Source: Streptomyces sp. Je 1-79 (GTDB lineage Bacteria; Actinomycetota; Actinomycetes; Streptomycetales; Streptomycetaceae). From it: a stretch of 64,000 nt of DNA. The notes below the pieces were generated by a model. That model was not told the origin of the DNA, made no database searches, and was given only the letters and a program-made list of their open reading frames with translations. The translations under genes were made by a program, and so were the position numbers. Positions 1-8,154 of the stretch are shown one piece after another. The stretch's first letter is position 1, and every line of letters starts with the position of its first letter. Location: NCBI RefSeq assembly GCF_025195125.1, contig NZ_JAMGSL010000014.1, positions 78,046 to 142,045 on the forward strand, in the 5' to 3' direction.

Positions 1-1
1 C

Positions 2-1399
2 TATCTGATCCCCGGCATCATCTTCTTCGGCGTCGGCGTGGTCCCCGGCATCATCGCCACCATCGTCTTCGCCCTGCCGCCCGGCGTCCGGATGACCGAG
101 CTCGGCATCCGCCAGGTCGACGGCGAACTCGTCGAGGCGGCCGAGGCGTTCGGTACGACCCCGCGCAACACGCTGCTCCGCGTCCAGCTGCCGCTCGCCC
201 TGCCCACGATCATGGCCGGCATCAACCAGGTCATCATGCTGGGCCTGTCCATGGTCGTCATCGCCGGCATGGTCGGCGGCGGCGGGCTCGGTGGCGCGGT
301 CTACCGCGCCATCGGCAACGTCGACATCGGCCTCGGCTTCGAGGCCGGCATCTCCATCGTCATCCTCGCCATGTACCTGGACCGGATGACCGGCGCGCTC
401 GGCCGCCAGGTCTCGCCGCTCGGCCGCCGGGCGCTCGCCAAGGCGCGCGCCGCGAGCGCCGCACGTGCCGGGGCGAAGCTCTGGAGCCACCGCCCGCAGC
501 CCGTCACCGCGCTCGTCGGCGTGGTCGTCCTCGCGCTCGTCGCGGGCGGCATGGGCTTCCTCGGCGGCGGCGCGGCGTCGACGACCGCCGGCGGCAAGGA
601 CATCGGCCACGGCAAGAAGATCAACCTCGGCTACATCCCCTGGGACGAGGGCATCGCCTCCACCTTCCTCTGGAAGGAGCTGCTCGAACGGCGCGGCTAC
701 GAGGTCGACGCCAAGCAGCTGGAGGCCGGCGCGCTCTACACCGGCCTGGCCGGCGGCCAGATCGACTTCCAGACCGACTCCTGGCTCCCGGTCACCCACG
801 CCCAGTACTGGGAGAAGTACCGGAACAAGCTGGAGGACCTCGGCTCCTGGTACGGCCCCACCTCCCTGGAACTGTCCGTGCCCTCCTACATGAAGGACAT
901 CGACTCGCTCGACGACCTCAAGGGCAGGAGCGGCGAGTTCAAGGGCCGGATCATCGGCATCGAGCCGAGCGCCGGAATGATGGGCATCCTCAAGGACAAG
1001 GTCCTGGACCAGTACGGCCTCAAGGGCGAGTACAAGGTCGTCGACGGCTCCACGCCCGGCATGCTCGCCGAGCTCAAGCGCGCCTACGACAAGAAGGAAC
1101 CGGTCGTCGTCACGCTCTGGTCGCCGCACTGGGCCTACTCGTCGTACGACCTGAAGAAGCTCAAGGACCCCAAGGGCACCTGGGGCAAGGGCGACGGCGT
1201 CCACACCCTCGCCCGTAAGGGTTTCACCGCCGACAACCCCGAGGTCGGCGCCTGGCTGAAGAACTTCGAGCTGACCGAGAAGCAGCTGACGGATCTCGAA
1301 GCCACCATCCAGGAGACCGGCAAGGGCAAGGAGCAGGAGGCGGTCCGCGGCTGGCTGGAGAAGAACCCCGGCCTCGCCGAGAAGCTCGCCCCGCAGTAG
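2..1399 (+). CDS. Glycine betaine/proline ABC transporter, permease fused to substrate-binding protein (5' end outside window)
   Basis: Partial: the frame is open from base 2. The first ~130 residues are the end of an inner-membrane permease with hydrophobic segments and the EAA loop (EAAEAFGTTPRNTLLRVQLP), which contacts the ATPase. After a basic linker and one more membrane segment (VTALVGVVVLALVAGG) comes a ~270-residue OpuAC/ProX-type binding domain beginning KINLGYIPWDEG, rich in Trp and Tyr (for example TDSWLPVTHAQYW) as expected for an aromatic quaternary-amine cage. The permease and binding protein are therefore one polypeptide, with the binding domain tethered outside. The ATPase gene should lie just upstream. 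Role: uptake of glycine betaine or a related osmoprotectant. A strong terminator follows at 1434-1471. Substrate is inferred from family. Confidence 0.93.
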   Translation, partial: YLIPGIIFFGVGVVPGIIATIVFALPPGVRMTELGIRQVDGELVEAAEAFGTTPRNTLLRVQLPLALPTIMAGINQVIMLGLSMVVIAGMVGGGGLGGAVYRAIGNVDIGLGFEAGISIVILAMYLDRMTGALGRQVSPLGRRALAKARAASAARAGAKLWSHRPQPVTALVGVVVLALVAGGMGFLGGGAASTTAGGKDIGHGKKINLGYIPWDEGIASTFLWKELLERRGYEVDAKQLEAGALYTGLAGGQIDFQTDSWLPVTHAQYWEKYRNKLEDLGSWYGPTSLELSVPSYMKDIDSLDDLKGRSGEFKGRIIGIEPSAGMMGILKDKVLDQYGLKGEYKVVDGSTPGMLAELKRAYDKKEPVVVTLWSPHWAYSSYDLKKLKDPKGTWGKGDGVHTLARKGFTADNPEVGAWLKNFELTEKQLTDLEATIQETGKGKEQEAVRGWLEKNPGLAEKLAPQ

Positions 1400-1433
1400 C
1401 CCCGAACAGGGATTTCCGACTCCTGTCCGAACA

Positions 1434-1471
1434 GGGGTGGTCGCCGAACGTGTTCGGTGGCCACCCCTTTT
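1434..1471 (+). terminator. Rho-independent terminator of the betaine transporter
   Basis: GGGGTGG (1434-1440) pairs with CCACCCC (1461-1467); the inner segment CGCCGAAC/GTTCGGTG continues the stem, followed by TTTT. Confidence 0.8.
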
Positions 1472-1559
1472 CGCCACGACGCGAAACCCCGCGCCAAAGC
1501 TGCGTAAGGTTCAGGTAACCGACCAGTACGCGGCACCGAGGGCGAGGGAGGGAGCCGAC

Positions 1560-2111
1560 ATGGACGACAAGGATTCCCCACGCGTGGGCGCGGCCGTGAA
1601 GAAGCGCCGCCGCGCCCTGAAACTCACCCTGGCCGTCGTGGCCTCGCGCAGCGGCCTGTCCGTGCCCTTCCTCAGCCAGGTCGAGAACGAGCGGGCCCGC
1701 CCCAGCGAGCGGTCCCTGGAGCTCGTCGCAGGCGCGCTGGAGACCTCGGCGGCCGAACTGCTCGCCGCGGCGGAGGCCGCCCGCACGGTCGACGTCGTAC
1801 GGGCCGAAGAGCATCCGCACGCGATGCCCGAGGGCGTACGCTCCCTGGTCCGCGGCCGGCACCAGCTGCACGCGCTGGAGTTCACCGGCGAGCGGGACGC
1901 GGGCCGCGAATTCCAGCACCGCAACGACGAGTTGCTGTTCGTCGCCGACGGCGCCGCCGAGGTCGAGGCGGAGGGCCGGGCGTACCGGCTCGAACGCGGC
2001 GACACGCTCTACCTCTCCGGGGGCGTACGGCACCGGTGGCGCGCCACCGAGCCCGGCACCCGTCTCCTCGTCGTCGCCGTCGCCGAGCACATCGAGGCCG
2101 ACGACACATGA
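1560..2111 (+). CDS. XRE-family regulator with C-terminal cupin domain
   Basis: 183 aa. The N-terminal ~65 residues are a Cro/C1 helix-turn-helix (RSGLSVPFLSQVENERARPS); residues ~100-180 form a small cupin barrel (RNDELLFVADGAAEVEAEGR, then YRLERGDTLYLSGGVRHRW). Such regulators sense a small ligand and often control a neighbouring catabolic or transport gene. ATG 1560 is preceded by GAGGGAGGGA and fixes the start; an upstream in-frame GTG at 1437 has no such site. The stop overlaps the next start (ATGA), so it is translationally coupled to the binding-protein gene. The ligand is unknown. Confidence 0.9.
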   Translation: MDDKDSPRVGAAVKKRRRALKLTLAVVASRSGLSVPFLSQVENERARPSERSLELVAGALETSAAELLAAAEAARTVDVVRAEEHPHAMPEGVRSLVRGRHQLHALEFTGERDAGREFQHRNDELLFVADGAAEVEAEGRAYRLERGDTLYLSGGVRHRWRATEPGTRLLVVAVAEHIEADDT

Positions 2112-2854
2112 GACCGGGGGGCACCGGGACCGGGGCCCGCGTCGTCTCCCTCGTCCCCTCGCTGACCGAGGCCGTGGCCGTCACCGCGCCGGGCCTGCTC
2201 GTCGGCGCCACCGACTGGTGCGAGCGCCCGGCGGACCTCGACGTCGTACGGATCGGGGGCACCAAGAACCCCGACGTCCCGGCGATCACCGCGCTCCGCC
2301 CCGACCTCGTGATCGCCAACGAGGAGGAGAACCGCGCCCCCGACATCGCCGCCCTGCGCGCCGCCGGGACCGAGGTCCTGGTCACCGAGGTGCGCACGCT
2401 GGACCAGGCGTTCCGCGAACTGGACCGCGTGCTGCGCGCCTGTGGCGTCCCGGACCGGCCGCGCTGGCTGGACGAGGCGGAGCAGGCATGGGCCGCCGTC
2501 GAGGCGCCGGGCCCGCCGGTCACCGCCGTCGTCCCGATCTGGCGCCGGCCCTGGATGGTCCTCGGCCGCGACACCTTCGCCGGCGACCTGCTCGCCCGTC
2601 TCGGCGTACGGCATCTGTATTCCGCTCACCCCGAGCGCTATCCGCGCGTCCCGCTCGACGAGCTCCGGGCGGCGGGAGCCGACCTGGTCGTGCTGCCCGA
2701 CGAGCCGTACCGCTTCACGCGCGAGGACGGCCCCGAGGCGTTCCCCGGGGCCGCCGCCGCACTCGTCAGCGGGCGGCACCTCACGTGGTACGGGCCGTCA
2801 CTGGCCGAGGCGCCACGGGTCCTCGCCCGGGCGCTGCGAGCAGCGCACCGCTGA
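2108..2854 (+). CDS. Cobalamin/siderophore-type periplasmic-binding fold protein (BtuF-like, no signal peptide)
   Basis: 248 aa. Opens RVVSLVPSLTEAVAV, the hallmark beginning of TroA/BtuF-fold proteins, followed by RPDLVIANEEENR and WMVLGRDTFAGDLLARLGV typical of the 'cobalamin-binding protein' family. There is no signal peptide or lipobox, so the protein should be cytoplasmic, which is odd for a transport receptor but usual in this actinobacterial family. Start overlaps the XRE-cupin stop by 4 bases. It is convergent with the next gene and the two coding ends overlap by 74 bases. The name rests on fold; binding of cobalamin is not shown. Confidence 0.85.
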   Translation: MRPGGTGTGARVVSLVPSLTEAVAVTAPGLLVGATDWCERPADLDVVRIGGTKNPDVPAITALRPDLVIANEEENRAPDIAALRAAGTEVLVTEVRTLDQAFRELDRVLRACGVPDRPRWLDEAEQAWAAVEAPGPPVTAVVPIWRRPWMVLGRDTFAGDLLARLGVRHLYSAHPERYPRVPLDELRAAGADLVVLPDEPYRFTREDGPEAFPGAAAALVSGRHLTWYGPSLAEAPRVLARALRAAHR

Positions 2855-3938
2855 ACAGCCCGCGCACGGTGTGGAATCCGGCCACCAGCCAGGCCGCGAC
2901 GAGGAACACGTACAGCGCGACCGCGAGGGCGCTGTAGGCGGCGAGTCCGGTGTGGTGGGCGAGCCCCTCCGCACCCGTCACACAGGTGCCGACCGGGAAG
3001 GTGAAGGCCCACCAGGTCATCGCGAAGCCCATGCCCTGACGGCGGGCCCGCACCACCATCGCCCCGGCCAGCGCGAGCCAGAGCAGGGCGAAGCCCATGA
3101 CGGGCACGCCGTAGAGGACGGCGAAGGCGGCGAATCCGTGCGCGTACGGGGCGGGCAGCACACCGGTCGCGGCGTCGGCGAACTTGTTCGCGGCGGTCGT
3201 CGACTGGCCCAGCGGGCCGAGGACCAGGAAGAGCGTCGGGGTGAGCGCGAGGGGCAGCGGGCCGCCGGTGACGAGCCGGCCGAAGACCAGCGGCAGCATG
3301 ACGAGGGTGGCGAGCAGGCTGACGCCGAACATCGCGTAGCAGGCGATCAGGAGGGTCTGCTGGGGCTGCCCGGCGGGCAGGTGGGGCAGGAGTAGCGGGC
3401 CGACCGCGGCGGAGACCATCGGCGCGACGACGGGCAACAGCCACACCGGCGAGGCGCCCTCGATCCTGTGGTGCACCACCATCAGGTACGGGATCGCGAC
3501 CGCGGCGGCCAGGCCGATCACCGTACCGGCCGTGAACAGGACGGTGTCGACGGCGACGGCGGCGGGCAGGCCGATCCAGTCCTGGCCGACGGTCAGCGTG
3601 CCGGCGCCGACGGCGAGCAGCGCCATCGACAGACAGCCGTAGAACGGGGCCACGGCCGGGTCCATGAGGTGCTCCCTGGCCCGGTCGCGGTGGTGGATCC
3701 AGTGCGCGGAGCGGGCCGTGAGCAGGGTGAGGAGCAGGGCCAGGGAGAGGGCCCAGACGGCCGTGCAGACGGCGCGCAGCCCGGGGACGTGCACGGGGAG
3801 GGCCGCCCCCGCGTTGGCGACGATGGCGGTGCCCATCACCGAGGCGTACCAGTGGGGGCCGAGGTGACGGACCGCGGCCGCCCGCACGCCGGGGGTGGTG
3901 GCGAGGGGGGCCGGACGGGAAGGAGCGAGGGTTGCCAT
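2781..3938 (-). CDS. TDT/SLAC1-family membrane transporter
   Basis: 385 aa with about ten hydrophobic segments, beginning HLGPHWYASVMGTAIVANAG, the signature of the tellurite-resistance/dicarboxylate transporter (TDT) family that includes TehA, Mae1 and SLAC1. It sits in the cytoplasmic membrane and is expected to pass an anion or dicarboxylate; substrate cannot be read from sequence. ATG 3936-3938 is chosen because homology starts about 25 residues later; the frame is open much further upstream only as antisense of the regulator gene. Divergent from a LysR gene with 70 bases between them, so probably controlled by it. Confidence 0.88.
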   Translation of the reverse strand: MATLAPSRPAPLATTPGVRAAAVRHLGPHWYASVMGTAIVANAGAALPVHVPGLRAVCTAVWALSLALLLTLLTARSAHWIHHRDRAREHLMDPAVAPFYGCLSMALLAVGAGTLTVGQDWIGLPAAVAVDTVLFTAGTVIGLAAAVAIPYLMVVHHRIEGASPVWLLPVVAPMVSAAVGPLLLPHLPAGQPQQTLLIACYAMFGVSLLATLVMLPLVFGRLVTGGPLPLALTPTLFLVLGPLGQSTTAANKFADAATGVLPAPYAHGFAAFAVLYGVPVMGFALLWLALAGAMVVRARRQGMGFAMTWWAFTFPVGTCVTGAEGLAHHTGLAAYSALAVALYVFLVAAWLVAGFHTVRGLFSGALLAAPGRGPVAPRPVTARTT

Positions 3939-3986
3939 GACCTCACCCTCGCGCGGCCGCGCGGGCCCGACCAGGGATCTTGGCGC

Positions 3987-4010
3987 TATGACGTCATAAG
4001 CTGACTTTAT
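3987..4010. promoter_or_regulatory. Candidate LysR operator between transporter and regulator
   Basis: A perfect 12-base palindrome TATGACGTCATA lies at 3987-3998. Overlapping it is ATAA-N7-TTAT (3996-4010), containing T-N11-A, the classical LysR contact pattern, ending on the regulator start codon. Binding is inferred. Confidence 0.5.
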
Positions 4011-4941
4011 GAGCAGCGAGCCTTCCCCGACCTCACCCCTGTCCCACCGGGTGCCCGACCTCGGCGCGCTGGAACTGCTGCTCGCCGTCGCCCGCCACGG
4101 GAGTCTGGGGCGGGCCGCCCGCGAGGTGGGCATCACCCAGCCCGCCGCGAGCAGCCGGATCCGGTCCATGGAGCGGCAGCTCGGGGTCGCGCTGGTGGAC
4201 CGCTCGCCGCGCGGCTCCAGGCTCACGGACGCGGGGGCGCTGGTGACGGACTGGGCGCGGCGGATCGTCGAGGCCGCGGAGGCCTTCGACGCGGGGGCGC
4301 AGGCGCTGCGGGGGCGGCGGGACTCGCGGCTGCGGGTGGCCGCGTCGATGACGATCGCCGAGTACCTGCTGCCGGGGTGGCTGATCGCGCTGCGCGGCGA
4401 GCGGCCGGACACGGCCGTGTCGCTGATGGCGGGGAACTCGGCGGCCGTCGCGGAGCGGCTCCTCGCGGACGAGGCGGACCTGGGCTTCGTGGAGGGGCTC
4501 GCGGTGCCCGACGGCCTGGACGGGGCGGTGGTCGCCCGCGACCGGCTCCTCGTGGTCGCCGCACCGTCCCACCCGTGGGCCCGGCGCCGCCGGGAGCTGG
4601 ACCCGGGCGAGCTGGCAGCGACCCCGCTGATTTTGCGCGAGCGCGGCTCGGGGACCCGCCAGGTCCTCGACTCCGCGCTCTCCGCCCACGGCGGGCTGGC
4701 CCGGCCGCTCCTCGAACTCGCCTCCACCACGGCCGTGAAGGCGGCGGCGGTCAGCGGCGCGGGCCCCGCCGTCCTGAGTGAGCTCGCGATCGTGGAGGAG
4801 CTGGCCTCCCGCCGTCTGGTCGAGATCCCGGTCGAGGGCGTCCTCCTCCGCCGCGAACTCCGCGCGGTCTGGCCCACGGGCCACCGGCCGACGGGGCCGG
4901 CGCGTGACCTGCTGTCCCTGACTCGGGCTACGACGGGGTAA
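4009..4941 (+). CDS. LysR-family transcriptional regulator
   Basis: 310 aa. N-terminal winged helix (ELLLAVARHGSLGRAAREVG, then ITQPAASSRIRSMERQLG) and a C-terminal periplasmic-binding-like effector domain (~100-300; LRVAASMTIAEYLLPGW, TPLILRERGSGTRQVLD). It resembles the CysL/CbbR branch. There is no Shine-Dalgarno sequence before ATG 4009, so the mRNA may be leaderless or the start may be an internal GTG near 4050. Divergent from the TDT transporter, which it likely controls, with candidate operator half-sites at 3987-4010. Confidence 0.9.
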   Translation: MSSEPSPTSPLSHRVPDLGALELLLAVARHGSLGRAAREVGITQPAASSRIRSMERQLGVALVDRSPRGSRLTDAGALVTDWARRIVEAAEAFDAGAQALRGRRDSRLRVAASMTIAEYLLPGWLIALRGERPDTAVSLMAGNSAAVAERLLADEADLGFVEGLAVPDGLDGAVVARDRLLVVAAPSHPWARRRRELDPGELAATPLILRERGSGTRQVLDSALSAHGGLARPLLELASTTAVKAAAVSGAGPAVLSELAIVEELASRRLVEIPVEGVLLRRELRAVWPTGHRPTGPARDLLSLTRATTG

Positions 4942-4961
4942 AAAGGCTCCTCGGGTCGGTC

Positions 4962-5639
4962 TCAGCCCGCCGCCGTGATCAGGCCGCGCATGACCCGGAG
5001 GTCCTCGCCCATCTCCGGGTGCCACTGGACGCCCAGGGCCCAGAGTGGGTCCGGGAGTTCGACGGCCTCGATCGTGCCGTCCTCCGCGTACGCCGAGGGG
5101 GTCAGGCCCTCGCCGAGGCGGTCCACCGACTGGTGGTGGTAGGTCGGCACCGAGGTCTGCTCCTGGACCAGGGAGGCGTACCGCGTGCCCGGGACCGGCT
5201 TCACCGTGTGGCGGCCGATCACGCCGACCGCCTCCACATGGCCGTCCAGGTGCTGGACCAGCGTGCCGCCGAGCGCCACGTTCAGCAGCTGCATCCCCCG
5301 GCAGATGCCCAGCACCGGGGTGGCGGAGGCCAGTGCCGCCTCGATCAGGGCCAGCTCCCACGCGTCCCTGGCCCGGGCCGGCGGGCCGGTACGGGGGTCG
5401 GGCTCGGCCCCGTACCGCACGGGCTCCACATCCGCCCCGCCCGCGATCACCAGACCGTCGAGCCGCGCCACCACCGACGCGGCGGCGGACGGCGCGTCCG
5501 GCGGGAGCATCGACGCCAGGCCGCCGCTCGCCTGCACCAGGCGCGGGTACTGCGCCGGCAGCAGCGCCGCGGGCATCTCCCACACGCCCCAGCGGGCCTG
5601 GTCCAGATAGGTCGTCACGCCGATGAGCGGCTTGGACAC
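4962..5639 (-). CDS. Gamma-glutamyl-GABA hydrolase-like class I amidotransferase (peptidase C26)
   Basis: 225 aa, the usual length for PuuD-like enzymes. MSKPLIGVTTYLDQARWG start, nucleophile elbow GICRGMQLLNVALGG with Cys near residue 115, and a C-terminal GVQWHPE supplying His and Glu. The family hydrolyses gamma-glutamyl amides. It is 31 bases downstream of the permease gene on the same strand, in a cluster with a glutamine-synthetase-like enzyme and two oxidoreductases. I infer it cleaves the final gamma-glutamyl product (for example gamma-glutamyl-glycine) to glutamate and the free amine product. Cytoplasmic. Confidence 0.9.
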   Translation of the reverse strand: MSKPLIGVTTYLDQARWGVWEMPAALLPAQYPRLVQASGGLASMLPPDAPSAAASVVARLDGLVIAGGADVEPVRYGAEPDPRTGPPARARDAWELALIEAALASATPVLGICRGMQLLNVALGGTLVQHLDGHVEAVGVIGRHTVKPVPGTRYASLVQEQTSVPTYHHQSVDRLGEGLTPSAYAEDGTIEAVELPDPLWALGVQWHPEMGEDLRVMRGLITAAG

Positions 5640-5670
5640 GGAACACTCCTCCAGAGGGACCGACGGTGGA

Positions 5671-7113
5671 TCAGTCGCGTTCGAGTTCGGCCTCGGCCGC
5701 CGCCAGCGCCGCGAACTCCTCCTCCGGCGCCTTGGCGACCAGGTGCTTCCGACTGTAGAACGCGAAGTAGGCGAGGGCGATCACATAGACCCCCAGCGCG
5801 ATGAACGCCGCGTCCTTGTCCACCAGGAACGTCGCCACCAGCGCCGACAGGGCCAGGACGAACGCCACCGACGAGGTCACGACGCCGCCCGGCGTCCGGT
5901 ACGGCCGCGGCAGGTCCGGCTCGCGGCGCCGCAGCACGATGTGCGAGAGCGCCATCAGGGCGTACGAGATGGTCGCGCCGAACACCGCGATGTTCAGCAT
6001 CCGCGCGCCGTCCCCGGTCCCCGCGGCCAGCGCGAAGCCGATCGCGCCCGGGATCAGCAGCCCCAGGTAGGGGGACTTGCGGCGGCTCGTGAGGGACAGG
6101 AACCGGGGCAGGTAGCCGGCCCGGGAGAGGGCGAAGAGCTGGCGCGAACCGGCGTAGATCAGCGAGAAGAACGAGGCGACGAGCCCCGCGAGACCGGCGT
6201 AGTTCACGAAGCGGCTCAGGGCGGTCGGGTCGCCGTCGCCCTGCAGCGCCACGACCAGCGGGTTGCCCGCCTCCTGGATCGCGGCCGACCCGCGCGCTCC
6301 GGTCGCGGCGAAGAAGGTCACCACGGCGAGCAGCACCAGGATGCCCATCGACAGGGCGAGCGCCCTCGGCATCGAGCGGACCGGGTCCTTGGCCTCCTCC
6401 GCCGCGAGCGGCACGCCCTCGACGCCGAGGAAGAACCACATGCCGAAGGGGAACGCCGCCCAGATCCCGAGGAGCCCGTACGGCAGCCAGGAGTTGGCGC
6501 CGAAGGCCTCGCCGTCGGCCGGGATGTCGTTCAGCCCGTCGACGTGGAAGTCGCTGAGCGCGCCCAGCGCGAAGATGACGAGCGCGGCGACCGCGATGGC
6601 CGTGACGATCAGGCTGAAGCGCAGCGCCTCGCCCACGCCCCACAGGTGGATGCCGATGAAGACGGCGAAGCAGGCGAGATAGACCGGCCAGCCGGACTCC
6701 AGGCCGAAGAGGCCCAGGGATTCGACGTAGTCGCCGATGAAGATGGAGATCGCGGCGGGGGCGAGGATGTATTCGATGAGGATCGCGGTGCCGGTGAGGA
6801 AGCCGCCCCAGGTGCCGAGCGCCCGGCGGGCGAAGCCGTAGCCGCCGCCGGCGGTGGGCAGGATGGCGGAGAGCTCGGCGAGCGCGAAGACGAGACAGGC
6901 GTACATCGCGCCCATCAGGACGGTCGCGATGGCCAGTCCGCCGAAGCCGCCCTTGGACAGGCCGATGTTCCAGCCGGAGAAGTCGCCGGAGACGACATAG
7001 GCGACGCCCAGGCCGGTGAGCAGCAGCCAGCCGGCGCTGCCACGGCGCAGGGCCCGGCGTTCGAGGTAGTCGTCAGGTGCCGTCTTGTTCCCGGTGGTGT
7101 CTTCGAGCGTCAT
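5671..7113 (-). CDS. APC-superfamily amino acid/amine permease, ethanolamine permease type
   Basis: 480 aa, about 12 membrane segments. The stretches GVAYVVSGDFSGWNIGLSKG and LPTAGGGYGFARRALGTWGG are features of the EutP/ethanolamine branch of APC permeases. ATG 7111-7113 begins MTLEDTTGNK, with GGGAG about 13 bases upstream; an in-frame extension of 24 residues has no site. Co-oriented with the hydrolase gene and separated by 234 bases from the GntR gene that probably controls it. Ethanolamine as substrate is inferred from subfamily and from the GlnA4-type neighbour; choline or a related amine is possible. Confidence 0.85.
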   Translation of the reverse strand: MTLEDTTGNKTAPDDYLERRALRRGSAGWLLLTGLGVAYVVSGDFSGWNIGLSKGGFGGLAIATVLMGAMYACLVFALAELSAILPTAGGGYGFARRALGTWGGFLTGTAILIEYILAPAAISIFIGDYVESLGLFGLESGWPVYLACFAVFIGIHLWGVGEALRFSLIVTAIAVAALVIFALGALSDFHVDGLNDIPADGEAFGANSWLPYGLLGIWAAFPFGMWFFLGVEGVPLAAEEAKDPVRSMPRALALSMGILVLLAVVTFFAATGARGSAAIQEAGNPLVVALQGDGDPTALSRFVNYAGLAGLVASFFSLIYAGSRQLFALSRAGYLPRFLSLTSRRKSPYLGLLIPGAIGFALAAGTGDGARMLNIAVFGATISYALMALSHIVLRRREPDLPRPYRTPGGVVTSSVAFVLALSALVATFLVDKDAAFIALGVYVIALAYFAFYSRKHLVAKAPEEEFAALAAAEAELERD

Positions 7114-7151
7114 GGCAGCGTCAGCTCCCGCGTCGGGCCCAATGGATTGGT

Positions 7152-7163
7152 GCCATACCTTTG
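7152..7163. promoter_or_regulatory. Candidate GntR operator near the permease start
   Basis: GCCATACCTTTG, preceded by TTGGT so that GGT-N5-ACC forms an inverted repeat. A closely similar GCAATACCTTATG occurs at 8111-8123 before the synthetase gene. A shared motif at both targets suggests the site of the regulator encoded between them. Confidence 0.4.
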
Positions 7164-7244
7164 CGCCGCCTCGGCTGGAACGCAACCCCCGTGCGTTACT
7201 TTCGGGTTACGCCCCCTCCTGTGGGGCTCGGTCCCCCTGGCGTC

Positions 7245-7300
7245 GCCGGAGCTCCCACCGGCCGCCCCCTGGCTTAGCCGGAGCTCCCACCGGCCGCCCC
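7245..7300. repeat. Two 24-bp direct repeats, period 32
   Basis: GCCGGAGCTCCCACCGGCCG plus CCCC occurs identically at 7245-7268 and 7277-7300, in the space between the GntR stop and the permease start. Function unknown; could be a recent slippage duplication or tandem protein sites. Confidence 0.8.
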
Positions 7301-7347
7301 TTCGCGCGCGCCGACGGCCGGCCCCTCGCCTCAGGCGCCCGCGCGCC

Positions 7348-8076
7348 TCAGGTCAGGAAGCCGCGCAGCAGCGCCGCCGTGCCCCCGCAGTGCTCGCGCA
7401 TCACCTCGCGGGCCGCGTCCGCGTCACCGTCGAGCACCGCCTCCACCAGGGCCGCGTGCTGGTGCTGCGAGTGCTCCAGGTTGCGTACGAGCAGGGGGAT
7501 GCAGTCCAGGAGGTCGTTCACCGTCGCCCGCACGGCGGCGTACTGCGCCGTGAGCGTGGGGGAGCCGGAGAGCTCGGCCAGCGTGAGGTGGAGCAGGGTG
7601 TCCTGGCGCCGGTAGTCGTCCAGCGGCGCGTCGTGCGTGGCCGCGAGGGCCGTACGGAGCCGCTCCGCGCCGGCGTCGTCGAGACCGTGCGCCGCGCACA
7701 GCCCCGCCGCGCCGACCTCCAGGACCTCGCGGAACCGGAGCGTGTCCTCCACGTCGACGGAGGCGATCCGGCGCCGCAGCTCGTCCTCGTCGGCCGTCCG
7801 CGGCCGCTGGAGCACGAACGTGCCGCCGTACCGCCCGCGCCGGCTCTCCACGAGGCCCTGTTCCTGGAGCACCTTCAGCACCTCGCGCAGGGTGACCCGG
7901 CTGATCCCCATCCGGTCGGCCAGCTCCCGCTCGGCCGGCAGCCGCTCACCGCCGGGGACCAGCCCGAGCCGTACGACCTGGAGGATCTGCTCCAGCGCCT
8001 CCTCGAAGCCGTTGCCCGCTCGGACCGGCCGCAGCACGGGCGTCAGCCGGTCCGCCGGTTCACTCGTACTGGACAC
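7348..8076 (-). CDS. GntR-family regulator with FCD ligand domain
   Basis: 242 aa. Winged HTH around residues 30-85 (ERLPAERELADRMGISRVTL, then REVLKVLQEQGLVESRRG) followed by an all-helical FCD domain (DTLRFREVLEVGAAGL, DYRRQDTLLHLTLAELSGS, MREH) whose Asp/His residues usually bind a metal and a carboxylate effector. GTG 8074-8076 is chosen because GGAAGGGG lies about 10 bases upstream; an in-frame TTG at 8097 would swallow that site. Lies between the permease and synthetase genes and is divergent from the latter, so it is the likely local repressor of the pathway. Confidence 0.88.
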   Translation of the reverse strand: MSSTSEPADRLTPVLRPVRAGNGFEEALEQILQVVRLGLVPGGERLPAERELADRMGISRVTLREVLKVLQEQGLVESRRGRYGGTFVLQRPRTADEDELRRRIASVDVEDTLRFREVLEVGAAGLCAAHGLDDAGAERLRTALAATHDAPLDDYRRQDTLLHLTLAELSGSPTLTAQYAAVRATVNDLLDCIPLLVRNLEHSQHQHAALVEAVLDGDADAAREVMREHCGGTAALLRGFLT

Positions 8077-8110
8077 GTTCCCGTTTCCCCTTCCCAAGCA
8101 ATGGTCTTCG

Positions 8111-8123
8111 GCAATACCTTATG
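8111..8123. promoter_or_regulatory. Candidate GntR operator before the glnA4-type gene
   Basis: GCAATACCTTATG, matching the motif at 7152-7163, in the 78-base gap between the divergent GntR and synthetase starts. Inferred from repetition only. Confidence 0.4.
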
Positions 8124-8154
8124 GCTTCCGGCTGACCCAAGGAGGAGTAATCCC

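Noticed and set aside
2781..4877. Open minus-strand frame of ~700 codons extending the transporter upstream
   Set aside because: The upstream half is antisense to the LysR gene with no homology; the transporter family starts at about 3938.
5623..8154. Very long open frame upstream of and in frame with the glnA4-type gene
   Set aside because: It is antisense to the permease and GntR genes and of low-complexity Arg/Glu/Gly composition; GTG 8155 has a strong ribosome site and is where homology begins.
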